Source of the DNA: Cylindrobasidium torrendii FP15055 ss-10
Lineage: Eukaryota > Basidiomycota > Agaricomycetes > Agaricales > Physalacriaceae
DNA: 64,000 bases
Reading direction: 5' to 3'
NCBI GenBank assembly: GCA_000934385.1
Contig: KN880483.1
Span: 1-64,000 of the forward strand
The notes under the pieces are model-generated. The model worked only from the letters and a program-made list of their open reading frames with translations. It searched no databases and was not told where the DNA came from. The position numbers and the translations under genes are program-made. Every line of letters begins with the position of its first letter. Positions within the stretch are counted from its first letter, which is position 1. This document shows positions 10,778 through 23,082 of the stretch, piece after piece.

Positions 10778-13700
10778 ATGGGTGGGACCGACATTGGAGA
10801 TGCGGCTGGAGACCTTATCAACCAAAGCTCACGGACGCTGGCGCCCGAAGCTGTGGGAACTCAGGTCGTGCTCATGACTATAATATCAGTGCGTTATTAT
10901 CCTGGCCGCTGTAGCAAATAACTGAGCATGACATCGCTTAGGTAGTGACTGTACTGGCCTTCAACATCTTGCGACCGAAAAACAAGGTGCGCCCTTTGTG
11001 TGCCTCTCGAATTTCTGACCTAACCACGCAACCCCATAGATTATTTATGAGCCCAAAGTCAAATACCATACCGGCGACAAACCGCCGCCCAAGATAGACA
11101 GTGGCATGTTCGGCTGGCTACCTCCATTATTGCACACCAAGGAGCCTGAGCTCCTAGAGAAGATCGGTCTCGACGCAGTAACCTATCTCCGCTTTCTCCG
11201 CCTGCTGCGATGGCTCTTCACTGGTGTGACCGTTCTCACCTGCGGAATCCTTATACCTATCAACGTCGTCTACAATCTCAAACACGTCGATTCCAAGGAC
11301 CGCGACATTCTCAGCATGCTCACCATCCGCGACCTTCAAGGTTCATGGCTTTTTGCTCATGTGGCCGTCTCATATCTTGTCACTATTATGATCATTGGAT
11401 GTGTCCACATCCACTGGCGCAAGATGATCCAGCTTCGACGAGCATGGTTCCGCTCCCCCGAATACGTCCAGTCCTTCTACGCTCGCACGTTGACCGTCCT
11501 CCACGTCGACAAGAGATTGCAGAGCGACGATGGTATCCGCAGGATTTTCGAGTCGGTACAAGTCCCTTATCCTACCACAAGCGTCCATATCGGCCGCAAA
11601 GTCGGCAAGCTCCCCGAACTCATCGAATACCACAACAACACCGTCCGCGAACTGGAAGAATATCTCGTTCGCTACCTCAAGGGTGGTCGCATAGGCAAGA
11701 AGCGGCCGACGGTGCGCATCGGTGGTACCTGCGGCCTTGGGGGAACGAAGTATGATGCCATCGACTACTTCACGTACGCAGCTTCTTTGTTGCGATTAGC
11801 CTGTCTGATCACCATTGATGCGTAGGGCAAAACTCAAGAGAACAGAGGCAGCCATCGAATCCTACCGCCGGGAGATTGACACACGCAAGGCCGAGAACTA
11901 TGGTTTCGCCAGCATGGCTGCTGTTCCGTACGCCCACATTGTCGCGAAGATCTTGGCAGGAAAGCATCCTAAGGGCACTACCATCACGCTCGCTCCCAAT
12001 CCGAAAGATATTGTAAGTCTGGAAATATGTCTTCCTCCGCACACCTTTTAATTGTTTGCAGATCTGGGAGAACATGAACAAGTCGCAAGGCGAGCTTGCC
12101 CGCAAGCGCACCATAGGATTCGTCCTTGTGGCCCTCGTCTGTTTCTTCAACACCTTGCCACTGTTTATCATTTCTCTATTGGCCAACTTGTCTTCGGTAT
12201 GTCCTCGACGTAGTCTAATAGGTAAATCGAGACTAACGATTAACAGCTGACAGCCTATGTACCCTTTTTGGAGACATGGCAAAACGAGTCGAGGCAGTCG
12301 TTCTCATTGGTATCTGGTGTCCTTCCGCCCGTTGTCTCTGGTATTTTTGGCTTTTTCCTGCCCATCATCATGCGCCATCTCTCGCAGTACATGGGTGCAT
12401 TAACGCATTCCCGGCTGGATCGCGCAGTGACTGCGCGTTACTTCGCCTTCCTTGTCATCTCGCAGCTGGTTATCTTCACTCTCATCGGTGTCATTTTCAG
12501 TGAGTCCCACGTCATAGTGTCCCTGCGCGTATACTGAGCTAGCTTGCAGACTCTGCCATGGAGATCGTTAGGGAAGTTGGCAAGAAGAGCTTCAAGGAGA
12601 TCATTCAAAATTTGGACAGTACGTTGCCCTCTTTCCCGTTAACACTCTGACTCATTCCCGCCAGCACTCCCGGATACCATCAACAGGACGTACATTGATC
12701 AGGCATCCTACTGGCTTACTTTCTTCCCACTGCGCGGTTTCCTCGCTGTTTTCGACCTCGCCCAAATTATCAACGTAGTATGGCTCTCGATAAAGACACG
12801 GTGTGTTATGCTGTTCTTCTGGCTCAAGGTCGTTCTGATACATTTGACAGCCTGTTTGGCCGTACCCCGCGTGATATACGCGAATGGACTCAGCCGCCAT
12901 CATTCGAGTATGCCGTCTACTAGTAAGTCCCTCAGAGCGACCGTACAAATATGTGTTGATCAGCCTGCAGCGGCAATATGTTGCTCATGGCTGCAGTTGG
13001 CCTGGTCTTCGCGCCTCTTGCACCGTTGGTGTCGCTTGCTGCCTGCATCGTCTTCTGGATGAACTCGTTTGTGTATAAGTATCAACTCATGTTTGTCTTC
13101 ATCAGTAAAGTCGAGAGTGGTGGTGTATGTCAATTTTACCTTCCGTAAACGGGTCACTGACGTGCATCAGCGCCTATGGAATGTTGTTATCAACCGCCTC
13201 CTTTTCTGTGTCGTCCTGATGCAGTCCTTGTTGGTCCTTAGTAAGACCTCACCTACTTGGCTATCACTCTTGCTGACGATCATTTAGCAATTGGCCTTCA
13301 ATACGGCTGGAGCACACTGCAATGGCTTTGGACCATACCGCCAATTTTCATCGTCGCGGGATACAAGATATACGCGTACAGAGTGTTCAACAACAACTTC
13401 CGGTACTACAACCCCACTGCAGAGGAGCTCAGCATGGCGAAGGTACATACAGAGCGCGGGGATGTCAAAGGAAATCGTCTGGAAAAGCGCTTCGGGCATC
13501 CTGCACTGCACGCCGACCTCTTTACGCCTATGCTCCACGCGAAAATGATGCCACTATTGAGTCAAGTCTATGGTGGCTCGCTAGGCAAGGAGCAAACAAA
13601 ACTCGACGAGTATGGTGGCCAGAAAATGGAAGCACATGTTGTCAATGGCGGCGTCAAGATTGCCGCTATCGAACAGAGCGAACTCGAATACGATCTTGCG

Positions 13701-14441
13701 ATGTTCAGGCGCGATCGCGGCGAGTTGGACTGGGACGCTCGCTCAATGGCATCCACCGCCATGATGGATAATACATCAATGTATAATGGCGGTACCGGTC
13801 ATGCTCCAGTTGGTGGCCAATACGACAGGGATCTCTACCTTCAAAGAGGCCCAGGAAGTCATGCGGGAGAACACTACGAAATGGCGACCATGGACTCGCC
13901 GTCACAACCACTGCTTGCTCCTTTGTACCATGGCGGCTTCAGCGCATCAACACAAGAGCTCATGCAAGCGCCCCCGATGATGTACAACGACGGGCCGGTT
14001 CGTGAAGCACCTGTACATCGACCACAACTGCCGCACCAGTCATCTACATATTATGACACAACCCCTCCGCAATCCCGATCCATGTCGCCGTACCAGCAGC
14101 GCTCAGGCTCGCCATACGGGCGGCCAGGACCTCCCTCCAGGCAGAACAGCTATGATATGTTGAGGCATCAAGGAAGCCAGGAGATGTTGCGGCAGCAGAG
14201 TAGCCCGGACATGGGACGGCCCATGCCTCAGCGAATGGGCTCGTATGACTCCCGTTCACAATCCCCTGCCCCGCCATCGTACAACAGTGGACAGCGGTCA
14301 CATACACCGGTGTACGACCCTCGAGTCATGACAGGGAGCCCGGCACCTTACCAACATGGACAGTATCCGTCGTCGCAATTCTCGCAGGACGGTCACGGGC
14401 AGGGTGGTAACCTCGCTGGGCGAGGCGCACATCGAGGATGA
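10778..14441 (+). CDS. CSC1/OSCA-type calcium-permeable stress-gated cation channel
   Basis: Starts with MGGTDIGDAAGDLINQSSRT; exon 1 ends 10888, exon 2 is 10942-10986, exon 3 is 11040-11773. Domains in order: N-terminal TM region (RFLRLLRWLFTGVTVLTCGI), the cytosolic Phm7-type domain (VHIGRKVGKLPELIEYHNNT, later KAENYGFASMAAVPYAH), then the RSN1-type TM core with WENMNKSQGELARKRTIGFV, SYWLTFFPLRGFLAVFDLAQ, REWTQPPSFEYAVYY and FAPLAPLVSLAACIVFWMNS. At least eleven short introns interrupt the gene. The long last exon (about 13287-14441) adds a disordered Gln/Ser/Pro-rich tail of about 230 residues, with many PPSR and SPYG-like turns, that the core family lacks. The family consists of plasma-membrane mechanosensitive or osmosensitive cation channels. 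The tail may be a regulatory or phosphorylated region (inference). Confidence 0.92.
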
Positions 14442-15118
14442 TGTCCTCCCTCCTCATCGCTCTTCTTCGATTCAGACGCATTAGACACTACGCCCTCTTT
14501 ACGACCTCACTCAAACGGACTGACGTTTTTTAGCTAGAATAGTTACTTACTTGCTTATATATACTTATCCCCTCGGGCTTGAGGGTAGCGGGATGCTGCC
14601 CTCTTGGTATACAGTATTGTGGTATTATTGGTGCACCTGGGATATATGGACCTGACAATACGTGTTGCTTGTACACCACTAAACGGACGATTCATCAAGT
14701 CAAGTATTCTCTGACTCCCCAAAAGCGCGCGCAAAGGGGTGTCGACCATGTTGAAAGGGAAAATTCGATCACGTGGATCCCATTGTCTTTTGGCTCCCAG
14801 TCTCCCACTGGCAAACCAGGCCTGCTTATTGCAAAGAAAGGCTCGTAATGCCCGGATAGAACGGTAAATTGCATTCATACATGGTCTATCTTCTCACTCG
14901 TGTGAATTCTTCGCTATATCGATTCTATGTTCCCGAGCGGGTCTGGCGCAAGCATATGTCAGTCGAAGCATGATACGATTGAACAATTATCTTTTGAATA
15001 GATAAATTAGGAATACTTAAGTAGGCGCTATAAAGTTGCCAGATAATTAATTAAATCGAATATGAAGTCAGAGAGATTTCAGCAATAAAAAGGGTGTTGA
15101 CTCTCGTTCTTCTTGCGG
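14442..15118. other. Intergenic between convergent genes
   Basis: About 680 bp between two genes whose 3' ends face each other. The frames here (14555-14878) show no motif. AT-rich segments near 14535-14570 and 14990-15070 suit 3' processing signals for both genes. Confidence 0.5.
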
Positions 15119-16012
15119 TTAGTAATCCATCATGCGCTCGTGCTTGTCGTCGACCTCGTCTACAATCATAGTAGCGGAAGAATCATCGCCAGAGTCGTCG
15201 GTTAAGATATCCATGTTCACGTCATTTGTTGATGATTCACCAACAGTGTGAACAGGCTGGGTAGGGTCGGTCGCTTGCAACGTCTCGCCTGACGTCGATC
15301 GTGTGGAAGGACGAGGCTTTTTAGTTTCGCCGCTCCAGAAACTTGAAGGTCCTGCCACAGGCTGCGAACATGCTTGTTCCTCGCCCTTCCATCCCTTCGG
15401 GAAAAGGTGGGGGTACTGGTCCTGCATATCCTCAAGCAGGCGAAGTGGCAATACAATTTCAGGTCGTTTAGTGACCTTGTAGACACCCTGACTAGTCCTG
15501 CGTCCGTCAACAGATTCTCCCTGTCCCGAGACGCCTTTGTCGTTGGGATTTCCAGCAGGAATCGCTGAAGTTGAGGCGACGCGAGAGTTAGTTAAGATGG
15601 ACGCGCTAGCAGAGACCCCCTTGCGTTTGGGGCTAGAGCTGGACGACTTGGATGCCTTCGATACGCTCTTCTTTATCCTATACTAGCTGTTAAGTGCCTA
15701 AAATTCGGCGAGACAGGAAGAGGAACACACCTGAGAATGACATGGTCAATGTACTGGTCTTTGGTCCAGCCCATACTGCTCTTGAGTGTCTGAAGAATCC
15801 GTAGCTCTTCCTCGCCAAGTCTAGTCTTGTGTAAAGTTAGCATATCATAGCATCAGTGAATATATTGTTTAACATACCTTGATGAGGGTGTTCACGTCCT
15901 TGAAGTCAAGAACTCTGAGCTTGTTGGCTGTCCATCTCGACAATGCCGCCTTTGTGAGAGTCGCGTACATTTCCGCCTTGTCACTCGCAGAGACTGTCGC
16001 GTCCTTGGCCAT
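15119..16012 (-). CDS. Uncharacterised protein with disordered acidic C-terminus
   Basis: Three exons, starting MAKDATVSASDKAEMYATLT. The first exon ends DVNTLIK at a GTATGT donor, the second begins TRLGEEELRILQTLKSSMGW and ends before KKSVSKASKSSSSSPKRKG, and the last exon runs to TAA at 15119-15121. The N-terminal 75 residues look helical and could fold; the rest is Ser/Thr/Asp-rich with a basic PKRKG patch that could act as a nuclear import signal. It ends in an acidic run (LTDDSGDDSSATMIVDEVDD). I do not recognise the family. The splice sites are clean and the frame is consistent, so I consider it a real gene. Confidence 0.7.
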
Positions 16013-16299
16013 CGCTGTCTATGACTGTAGATGAAGGTATGTGGGGTCTGCTGGTGATTGTACGGTTAGGCTGTGTGGGGCTGGACGTTTTGTGTTGGAC
16101 AAAGCGTGAGACGCTACTTCTTATACGCTCCCAATTACAATAGGGCCTGGAAAAGAGCATAGCTGTTGTGCTGGCCATGAGACGAAGCGATCAACAAAGT
16201 AGTCGCTAATCGACATTGACAAGACAACAAAAAGACCTTCCTCTGAGTCTTTGCTTACCGAGGGTGATCTCGCCATGTATTTCCCTATCGGGGAATACG

Positions 16300-16567
16300 A
16301 GTGTCGAAAAACTGGGAGGCGTTGGAGAGAGATGAAGAGATTTGTTTTGGCGTTGCGTCGAACAAAGAGGTCACCCAGCTTTTAGTGAGCGACCAGTCCC
16401 CAGAGTAAGGTAGAGCTGGAAGCTTTCCTAATGCGTTCAATGCTAACTCAATACAACACCATAGGCCTCGAGGTGACCAGTCGTTGGACAAAATGCATGA
16501 CAGGACATGGACGTTCAAACAATGGGCGAGTCAATGGCAGCTCTGCCACAATCCGTATAGAATGTGA
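16300..16567 (+). CDS. Possible 3' exons of a small unrecognised gene
   Basis: Two blocks join in frame across a good intron (GTAAGG at 16405 to TAG at 16464): SKNWEALERDEEICFGVASN up to DQSPE, then PRGDQSLDKMHDRTWTFKQW and WQLCHNPYRM, with TGA at 16565-16567. Composition is protein-like (Trp, His, Cys, charged residues). The start is not visible; an upstream exon ending near 16200 joined by a GTAGTC donor is one option. I do not recognise the family. It could instead be chance. Confidence 0.35.
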
Positions 16568-16843
16568 GCGATCCAGTAGAAAGGAACGTATTGGGCGTGT
16601 ATGAAGTCGTCGAAGTGACTCTTGCCAGGCCGTCAGCTTCGCGGAAGGATATGAAAGCTTGGCCGCGGTGAGCAAGTTGTGGTTAGTCTAGAAGAAGAGT
16701 TGGACTGCGTATTTTTCTGGACGCTTTCGGCTCAATCTCACAAGTAGTCGCATTCTTCGACACGATGGTTGTGGACGTGGAGCAGCCGATGTGAACAGAC
16801 GCGATCGAGTCTTCCAGCTTTCACGACTTCGCACTCAACTACC

Positions 16844-17391
16844 ATGGCTGCAAAATATAAAGATGCTCTCAAATCCATTTCGGCACGGACTGGCGCGCCT
16901 CTTCCCTCGCTCATTATCTCCTTCGGGCTTCTCCACGAACTCACAGCAATCATTCCTCTGGTCGGCGGTTTCTACGCAGCGCGCGCATTCGGTGTCGGCG
17001 AAACCGTTGTGCGCGCTGTGAAAGAGGACAACAATCCTGGTTGGATGCACCAGAAAGCGAAAACTTGGCTAGACGAAGGTGCAAATTGGACAGACCGTGT
17101 TGGCAGGCGATACGGATACTTTGGTCTCGAGAAAGGTTCAAAGGCGTCAGACTCTGCTGTAACTCAAGAACATCACTTGGCTGGAGACATTGCAAACGCA
17201 GTAGTCGCATATGGTTTGGTGAAGGTGCGTGTATATGCTGCTCGTCACGATCTTAGAGGTTGAACTACTGGCAGCTCTTGGTACCCGCCCGGATTGGTGT
17301 CTCGCTGTATTTATCACCGGCGTTCTCGCGCAGAATAGTGGATCCTACATATCGCTTTGTTGCCAAACGCTTTCGGCGACCACCACAATGA
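16844..17391 (+). CDS. Small membrane protein, two predicted TM segments
   Basis: Two exons (16844-17224 and 17275-17391) separated by a 50-nt intron encode about 165 residues. It begins MAAKYKDALKSISARTGAPL and has a hydrophobic segment PSLIISFGLLHELTAIIPLV, a polar middle with HQKAKTWLDEGANWTDRVG, and a second amphipathic or hydrophobic stretch (IANAVVAYGLVK joined to LLVPARIGVSLYLSPAFSRR). The N-terminus and the basic tail suggest a mitochondrial or other organellar membrane protein of the small fungal class. I cannot name the family with certainty. The stop is only 81 bp from the start of the polymerase gene on the same strand, so that promoter is very short. Confidence 0.75.
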
Positions 17392-17472
17392 ACATATGCC
17401 CCCTCAATCTCACTGCCGCATGAGTCCCAAGCATGTTACCGACGCATCAATCAGTCTTACCCTTGAACTACC

Positions 17473-19706
17473 ATGGCCCCCAAGCGCCCGAGCTTATCTT
17501 CAGCGAGCCCGTCCTGCCTTCCAACGAAGAAAGCCAAATTCGATGATGGCCAGCGTATTCGTGTCCACATCGTCTCAGCAAAGCTAGACCCCACAACACT
17601 GTCGCGGCTATGCGACCACCTAGACAACCCACGCCCTCTAATCACTCCGGCCAACAACGCAAACGCCTACTTGGTCCATGCGCCGAGTGCAGAGAAGGCG
17701 GATGTAATTGTTACTGCCGTTCATATGCGCAAACGCTTCGAGCGCCATTTGGATTGGGACGTTGCGGTATAGACATCTCACAAGCGAATGGAACACAAAG
17801 TATCTTACAATTTTCTAGCGCCAGAAACACGTCGTTACAACCAAGTGGTTAGAGGAGTCCATGGCGTCTAGCACTCTGCTTCCCTACGCCGACTTCATCG
17901 CCATACCAGAACTACGCCAGCCTGCCGAGCCGGAGCATGAGGATGAAGACATCAAAGTGATTCTGGATTCTTCCCAGTTGTCACAGGCAGATATGGCCTG
18001 TCTAATACCGCAGGACAAGGTGCAAACACATGCCAACGTCCACTACCGACAACAACTTTCGTGCTTGAGGGAAAGTCCACTGAAATGCGCCAACCAAGGC
18101 CTGGTGGAGCAGTTGAGAGTCATCGAACGCCAGCGGTATCTGGAAGGAGATGCCACAGGCTCACTCAGTTACGAAAGGGCCATAGCGGTGCGCAACTACA
18201 CACACTACCTGTGTACTGAGAATGTTCTTAGTTTATTCGACAGGCTGTCAAGGGTGTGTGTCTTCAGCATTCCACATCTCTACGAGCTACTTAGGCAAAC
18301 ATTTCCAAGCTTTTCCCTGGCCCATAACATACGGTAACCTGCATAGCAAAGTAGCAAAGATCCCATACATTGGCGAGAAGATGCTGTCCAAGGTACATGC
18401 CATGGTTTGCCGCGCATCCCTTGCTCATGATGTACCAAGATATCTAATTATCTTGATGATGGCGAAATCGAAGAGAGTCGTGGGTATTTCTCATCAATCG
18501 ACCGACCTTTGTTCATCAATGTTATGCAGAAGAAATTGCTACGAGCGAGCGCTACCAAGCACTCTCATCGCTATCCCAAGTCTATGGTATTGGACCTCTA
18601 AAGGCACAAGAGCTCTTCCACCGTGGTGTTCGATCCATCGACGACCTTGAGCGTCACTTTGATGTCGAGCAGCATGAACTGCAAGACGCAGCAGCATCTT
18701 CGGACACTTCGCGTGAAAAGAAATCGTCGGGCTCGGTCAGCGAGAAGAATGTTCCTATATTGTCGACCAAAGCTGCAATCCGGCTACGCGCGGATTTGGA
18801 AAAGAAAATTGCCCGCTCAGAAGTGGAGGAAATACGTGATGCAGTGATGCATGAACTAGATTTCGTTAGGCAAGGATGTGTGTCCACGGTGACCGGTGGG
18901 TGCGTGATCCAGTTTGAATTGTAATTCTGGTCTTCACGTTTCGACCTTGCGCGCAGATATCGAAGAGGCAAGCTATGGAGCAACGATGTGGACATTGTGA
19001 TCACGCACCCCAGTCTTAAAAGCGGCGCGAGCCACATTCGAGGGCTGTGTGAAGAGCTTGTTGGCAGGTTGTGCAAACAAGGTAAATTTCTTCCTGAAGA
19101 ATTTAAGACTTGTTGAACGGTTCATAGGTCTTGTTACCAATGTAATGCGTATGTTGGTAGGCTTGAGACGACGTTACCAATGCTGATTGCACCTGCATAG
19201 ACCTGTCCGGCTTTCACGCGCACAATGCCCTGCGTGCATCGCACTGGGACTCCCTCCAAAAAGCACTCACTGTCTTCAAGCTACCAGATGTCGGCGAAAG
19301 ACGAAGGACACACCGGCGTGTCGACTTGATCTTTGCAGAGCCCAATGTGTACTGGACAGCAGTCGCTGGATGGTAGTTTCATCTTCGTTCGACAGTTGTA
19401 TATTTGGCGTTGACTCGAGAACAGGACTGGCTCGAAGATGTTTGAACGGGATCTTCGGCATTGGGCCAAAGAACAGTATGTTCCAAGCCAGTTGCAGCTC
19501 GCTTGTCTGATTCCTGTGCAGTGGATTCAAGTTTGATAGTTCGGGGATGTGAGAAGAGTCTGTGCCGAGTGGCTGGACATGATACTAACATAAGTTTCAG
19601 AACGCGTAGACGGGACTCCAAGTTGTACTTGCCGCGCACTGAGGAAGAAGTCTTCCATATGTTGGGACTGCCATGGATAGATCCAACATTGAGGAACGCG
19701 GATTAA
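17473..19706 (+). CDS. Family X DNA polymerase (Pol lambda/Pol IV type) with BRCT domain
   Basis: Gap-filling polymerase of base-excision repair and end joining by family. The first exon (17473-17766) and the next give a BRCT domain (IRVHIVSAKLDP ... VTTKWLEES). Then come the 8-kDa domain with a helix-hairpin-helix (VAKIPYIGEKMLSKV), a second hairpin GS motif (VYGIGPLKAQELF), and the palm: RRGKLWSNDVDIVITHP supplies two catalytic aspartates (D-V-D), and RRVDLIFAEP the third. A TGSKMFERDLRHWAKE helix and the thumb ending EEEVFHMLGLPWIDPTLRNA match the family terminus. All expected parts are present, so it looks complete. The position before DVD is Asn where Gly or His-Asp usually stands. About eight or more introns are present. 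Confidence 0.9.
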
Positions 19707-19873
19707 ACTTCAACATGCTTGCATGGACCTCGGAATACACTGGTCGACGGTGGCAGTATTAACAAGAGTATCCACTCGCGGGATATTATCATCAGACCAA
19801 GTTACTGCCTGGATAACTTATTGAAATTCCTTTTATTTTGAATCTCCCATCCATCGGCCGCAAGGGTTCAAAC

Positions 19874-21051
19874 TCAATACCAGCGCGCACGAGGAGCGCC
19901 GCGACGCGCACCCTCATCATCCTCACGGTCGCGGCAAATTGGAAAAGATGGCATAGAGGCCCAGTCAGCTGTTCTCCTTACAGCGGAAGGGCCAAGCTGG
20001 GCCAGCCGAGGACGAGGAGCACCGCGGAGGACACCTTCGTTGTCGTCTTCACGGTCATGCTCGCGGCGACGACGGCCGAGAGGTGTTACGCTGATCCACG
20101 GGGCCTTAGGTTGAGCATCGAACTCCTCATAATCAAACAAGGCTTCATCGAACATGGCCTCTTCAAAGTCGTCGACAGTATACCGGTGGTCCATTCCGAA
20201 TTCTGAAGGAAATACATGCGATAAGTCTCGAAGAACGTCAAGCAGTAAAGGGCAAGACTCACGCAAAAAATGGGCCAGCCCTCGGGGGACATACATGTTT
20301 TGCACAGGCTCGTGGAAGCCAGCGAAGTAGTATATCTCAGGATTGCGCCTATCAGCGGGTGCGGCGTCTATCTCGGTGGTCAAGTCAATGTACTCGACTT
20401 CCTCAGCATCGGCACCATCTTCAGTCTTAATGGTAACTTTGACTTCCGCCTCGACCTTCACTTCTTCCTCAATCTCGGTCACAATGGCCGACCCAGCAGA
20501 TTCATGAACAGTCAAGTCAATGTACTCTACGTCTTCTGCCTTGATTGTAGCAGAAGCATGCGGGGCGGTCTCCTGGCTCTCTTCAGGACACGAGGGGTGT
20601 CCGTCTTGGGAGGCACTGGTGGACGCGGTGGCGACTTCAAGGGATTCGGGAGACCGGGTTCGCTTCCCGTTTGAGGAGGAGGATGCAATCGGGGCGATAG
20701 TCGGTATGGTGGGACTCTCCACATACTTCTTCTGCATACTTCAGAAAGTTCAGTAATTATTGGGAAATAGCAGAGAGCGCCTCACCGCTTCACAACCTTC
20801 AGAGCAAACCTCTTGGATGCTTTCCCGCGACGCTTGGCGGACTTCTTAAGGACAAGTTGTTCTGTGGGTCCAGCCTTCTCCTACACAATACAGGTCAGAC
20901 GAGGTTACGTGGGAGCGCGGGAATTGTGGCATACCCCGACTAGTTTGAGGACGGCCTTGATGCTGAGGCCCTCGAGCATTGCTGCGGTCCAATCTTTGGG
21001 TGCGACGGCGACGACAACGTCCTCATTGCTGTTCTTATTGACCTTCGGCAT
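19874..21051 (-). CDS. Uncharacterised protein with two SUMO-type motif cassettes
   Basis: Starts MPKVNKNSNEDVVVAVAPKD. Exon 2 is basic (KKSAKRRGKASKRFALKVVK) and follows an intron ending near 20882. The long last exon carries KRTRSPES, then two similar cassettes: IKAEDVEYIDLT, and IKTED followed seven residues later by VEYIDLT. Each holds a psi-K-x-E-like site and a V/I-D-L-T core, which are SUMO-conjugation and SUMO-interaction consensus forms. Further on come AHFL, then EFGMDHRYTVDDFEEAMFDE, and an Arg/Gly-rich tail with two RRGAPR-like repeats ending RARWY. A 60-nt GTGAGT...CAG segment (20203-20262) is stop-free and divisible by three, so it is probably an intron although the frame stays open. 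I do not recognise the family; a nuclear SUMO-linked role is inference. Confidence 0.7.
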
Positions 21052-22181
21052 TCTGTGTTGTGTTGTGTGGTGGTACTCAGTTGTGGTTTGATGATTGGGT
21101 AGTCGGTCGCTGCTGGTACACTGGGTGGTGGGGATGGGAATTGAGCCTTCCCTTTTATACTTCATAGTCCAAACGATTGACCTGGCATAGAACAAGGACG
21201 GCTGTGCAGCCAATGATCGATGCCGCCGCAAAAGAAGCATGATGAGCGAAGTTTGCCTTGAGGCTCAGTAATAGTAAGTACTCAGTGTTTGCATGCTGAG
21301 CAGTCCCATCATCTTCGGAGACGTGTGATATAAAAGGCTGCATTCTTATTGCCCATAAGCATATTCCCAACCGAATTGTAACTACTCTCAGGAAAATGTG
21401 CCGGAAATGGCTGACCTCTTCGCGACTTATAATATCAGGTCGAAAGCACAGCTCTAAAGAATCAACGAACCATCATTGCATCATCTTCAATCAAAGGGCA
21501 TAATACTCGGTAAGTAGCTGTTGTAGTACTAGCTGTAGTTCGAATCATGTCCGTGATGACCCTGGTCGGAAGAGACAACCGCAAATCACAACACAGAGAG
21601 CAGGGCTCCCCTCCCAGTACCAGTCTAATTCAATCTGACACGGCCAATTCAATGACGCTTGAAAACATATTGGAATTCGACAGCAGATGAGCTCACGCGC
21701 CAATGCTAGTCACGGTGGATTGGACGCTGTTCGTTGCCCACACTCGCCTCAATATCGAAGAGTCCGTTCCCAGACCTACAACGCGTATCCAGCCGACCAG
21801 TAAAAGGACAAAGACCCGAGCTTATCGTTGTGTTCTTTACAATTGCTTAGGCTGTTGTCAAGGTCCAAAAAGGTCAACAATACACACGATCGGCATGCTC
21901 TTCCAAGTATGGGGGGTCCATTAAGTAGCTAATATAAAAGGGCGCTTGCTTTGCAAAGCGCACACATATTGTCTCCCTCTATTTTCCCCTTCCAATTACA
22001 TCGACACAGCGATACAACCTCTAACCAATGTCTCGTGAACTTCCATCCGACTTGTCCTCCTGGACTTTCGCTCTTTTGCAAAGTTATACATGCAATGAGC
22101 TGTTTTCTGGTATCAGAGTGCGCAGCATATTTTGTCTCTGGCTAGCATCATTGACACTCGTACAGGCGTTATGGGGAGAGG
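21052..22181. other. Intergenic between divergent genes
   Basis: About 1.1 kb between two genes transcribed away from each other. Two TATAAAAG-like boxes stand out, near 21332 and 21931. An 87-codon plus-strand frame at 22028 (MSRELPSDLSSWTFALLQ) could be an upstream exon of the next gene, but I could not find a phase-consistent junction. Confidence 0.45.
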
Positions 22182-23082
22182 ATGGTTATAATCAAGTCAC
22201 CCAAGGTGGTGCTGTCAGAGACAAGTACACCATGGGAGTACAGATGGAGAGGATGTACGCAGTCGACCAGCTCTTCAGAAAAAGAATCTGACCTTATTCG
22301 AAGTGCTCGCAATGGCGGTCTCTTTCCAATAGACGTCAATGGGCAGCGCTCGATGCGCCGACGGTCCGCCACTCCGAGAAGCTCTCCACCCACCCCAAAG
22401 CAGACCACCAAGAGAATAAGAGCCAATTCAACAGCAAAATCCGCCGCGAAAGTCAAGCAGAACAAGGTCTCGGCCAAATCAAAGAAGACAAAATCCACAG
22501 CCGCCGACAGTATAGACTGCCCGCCAGCCGCAATCAGCTCGAGCAATCCTGAAGAACCAACGCAATCAACTGTCACCATTCCAGTGAAGCGCAGGCGTGT
22601 CGAGGCAGAGATTACCCAGTCATCTCAGGATCCCCTGCCTATTACTGAGCACCGGCCTATGAAGCGCGTCAAGCGCGCTGCCCACCAGCCCAGCCAGCCC
22701 AGTCGCGTCTCGCGCAGGCTTCAACATCTCGCACCAGAGGATTCGTCCTCTGAGACCCTAGAATTAACCACCCCTCCAACTGCCGAATACAATCGCAGCG
22801 ACGACGTATCGCCTGGCCGGACAGACGGCTGCCGTGAGTGTCCACTCTACCTCACGGAAACTCGAATCGTTGTTTCGCCCAATGCACCTGGTGAATATCG
22901 CCAAGGGGCGTATACTGCTTCAGAAGGTACCTCGCTTGTTATCTGTATGTGGGTGTGCGCTAAGCTCTTGCACAGATACTAGTATGTACCTGTCCTGCTC
23001 TCCAAAGCCATGGCATTTTGAGGGATGGCCTTTGCCTCCTGCGCCTCCTGTGTTCCGCTCGCTCGCATTGCGCGCTGCTTGA
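22182..23082 (+). CDS. Basic, Ser/Lys-rich protein, probably nuclear
   Basis: The large exon runs from ATG 22182 (start uncertain; an upstream exon is possible) to 22926 and joins a last exon through a 49-nt intron (22927-22975): YTASE then DTSMYLSCSPKPWHFEGWPL and FRSLALRAA, stop at 23082. The protein has many basic clusters that resemble nuclear import signals (GQRSMRRRSATPRSSPP, VKRRRVEAE, RPMKRVKRAA) and long Ser/Thr/Pro stretches. No folded domain is recognised. The clean intron and the Pro-rich end support a real gene. Function is unknown. Confidence 0.65.
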
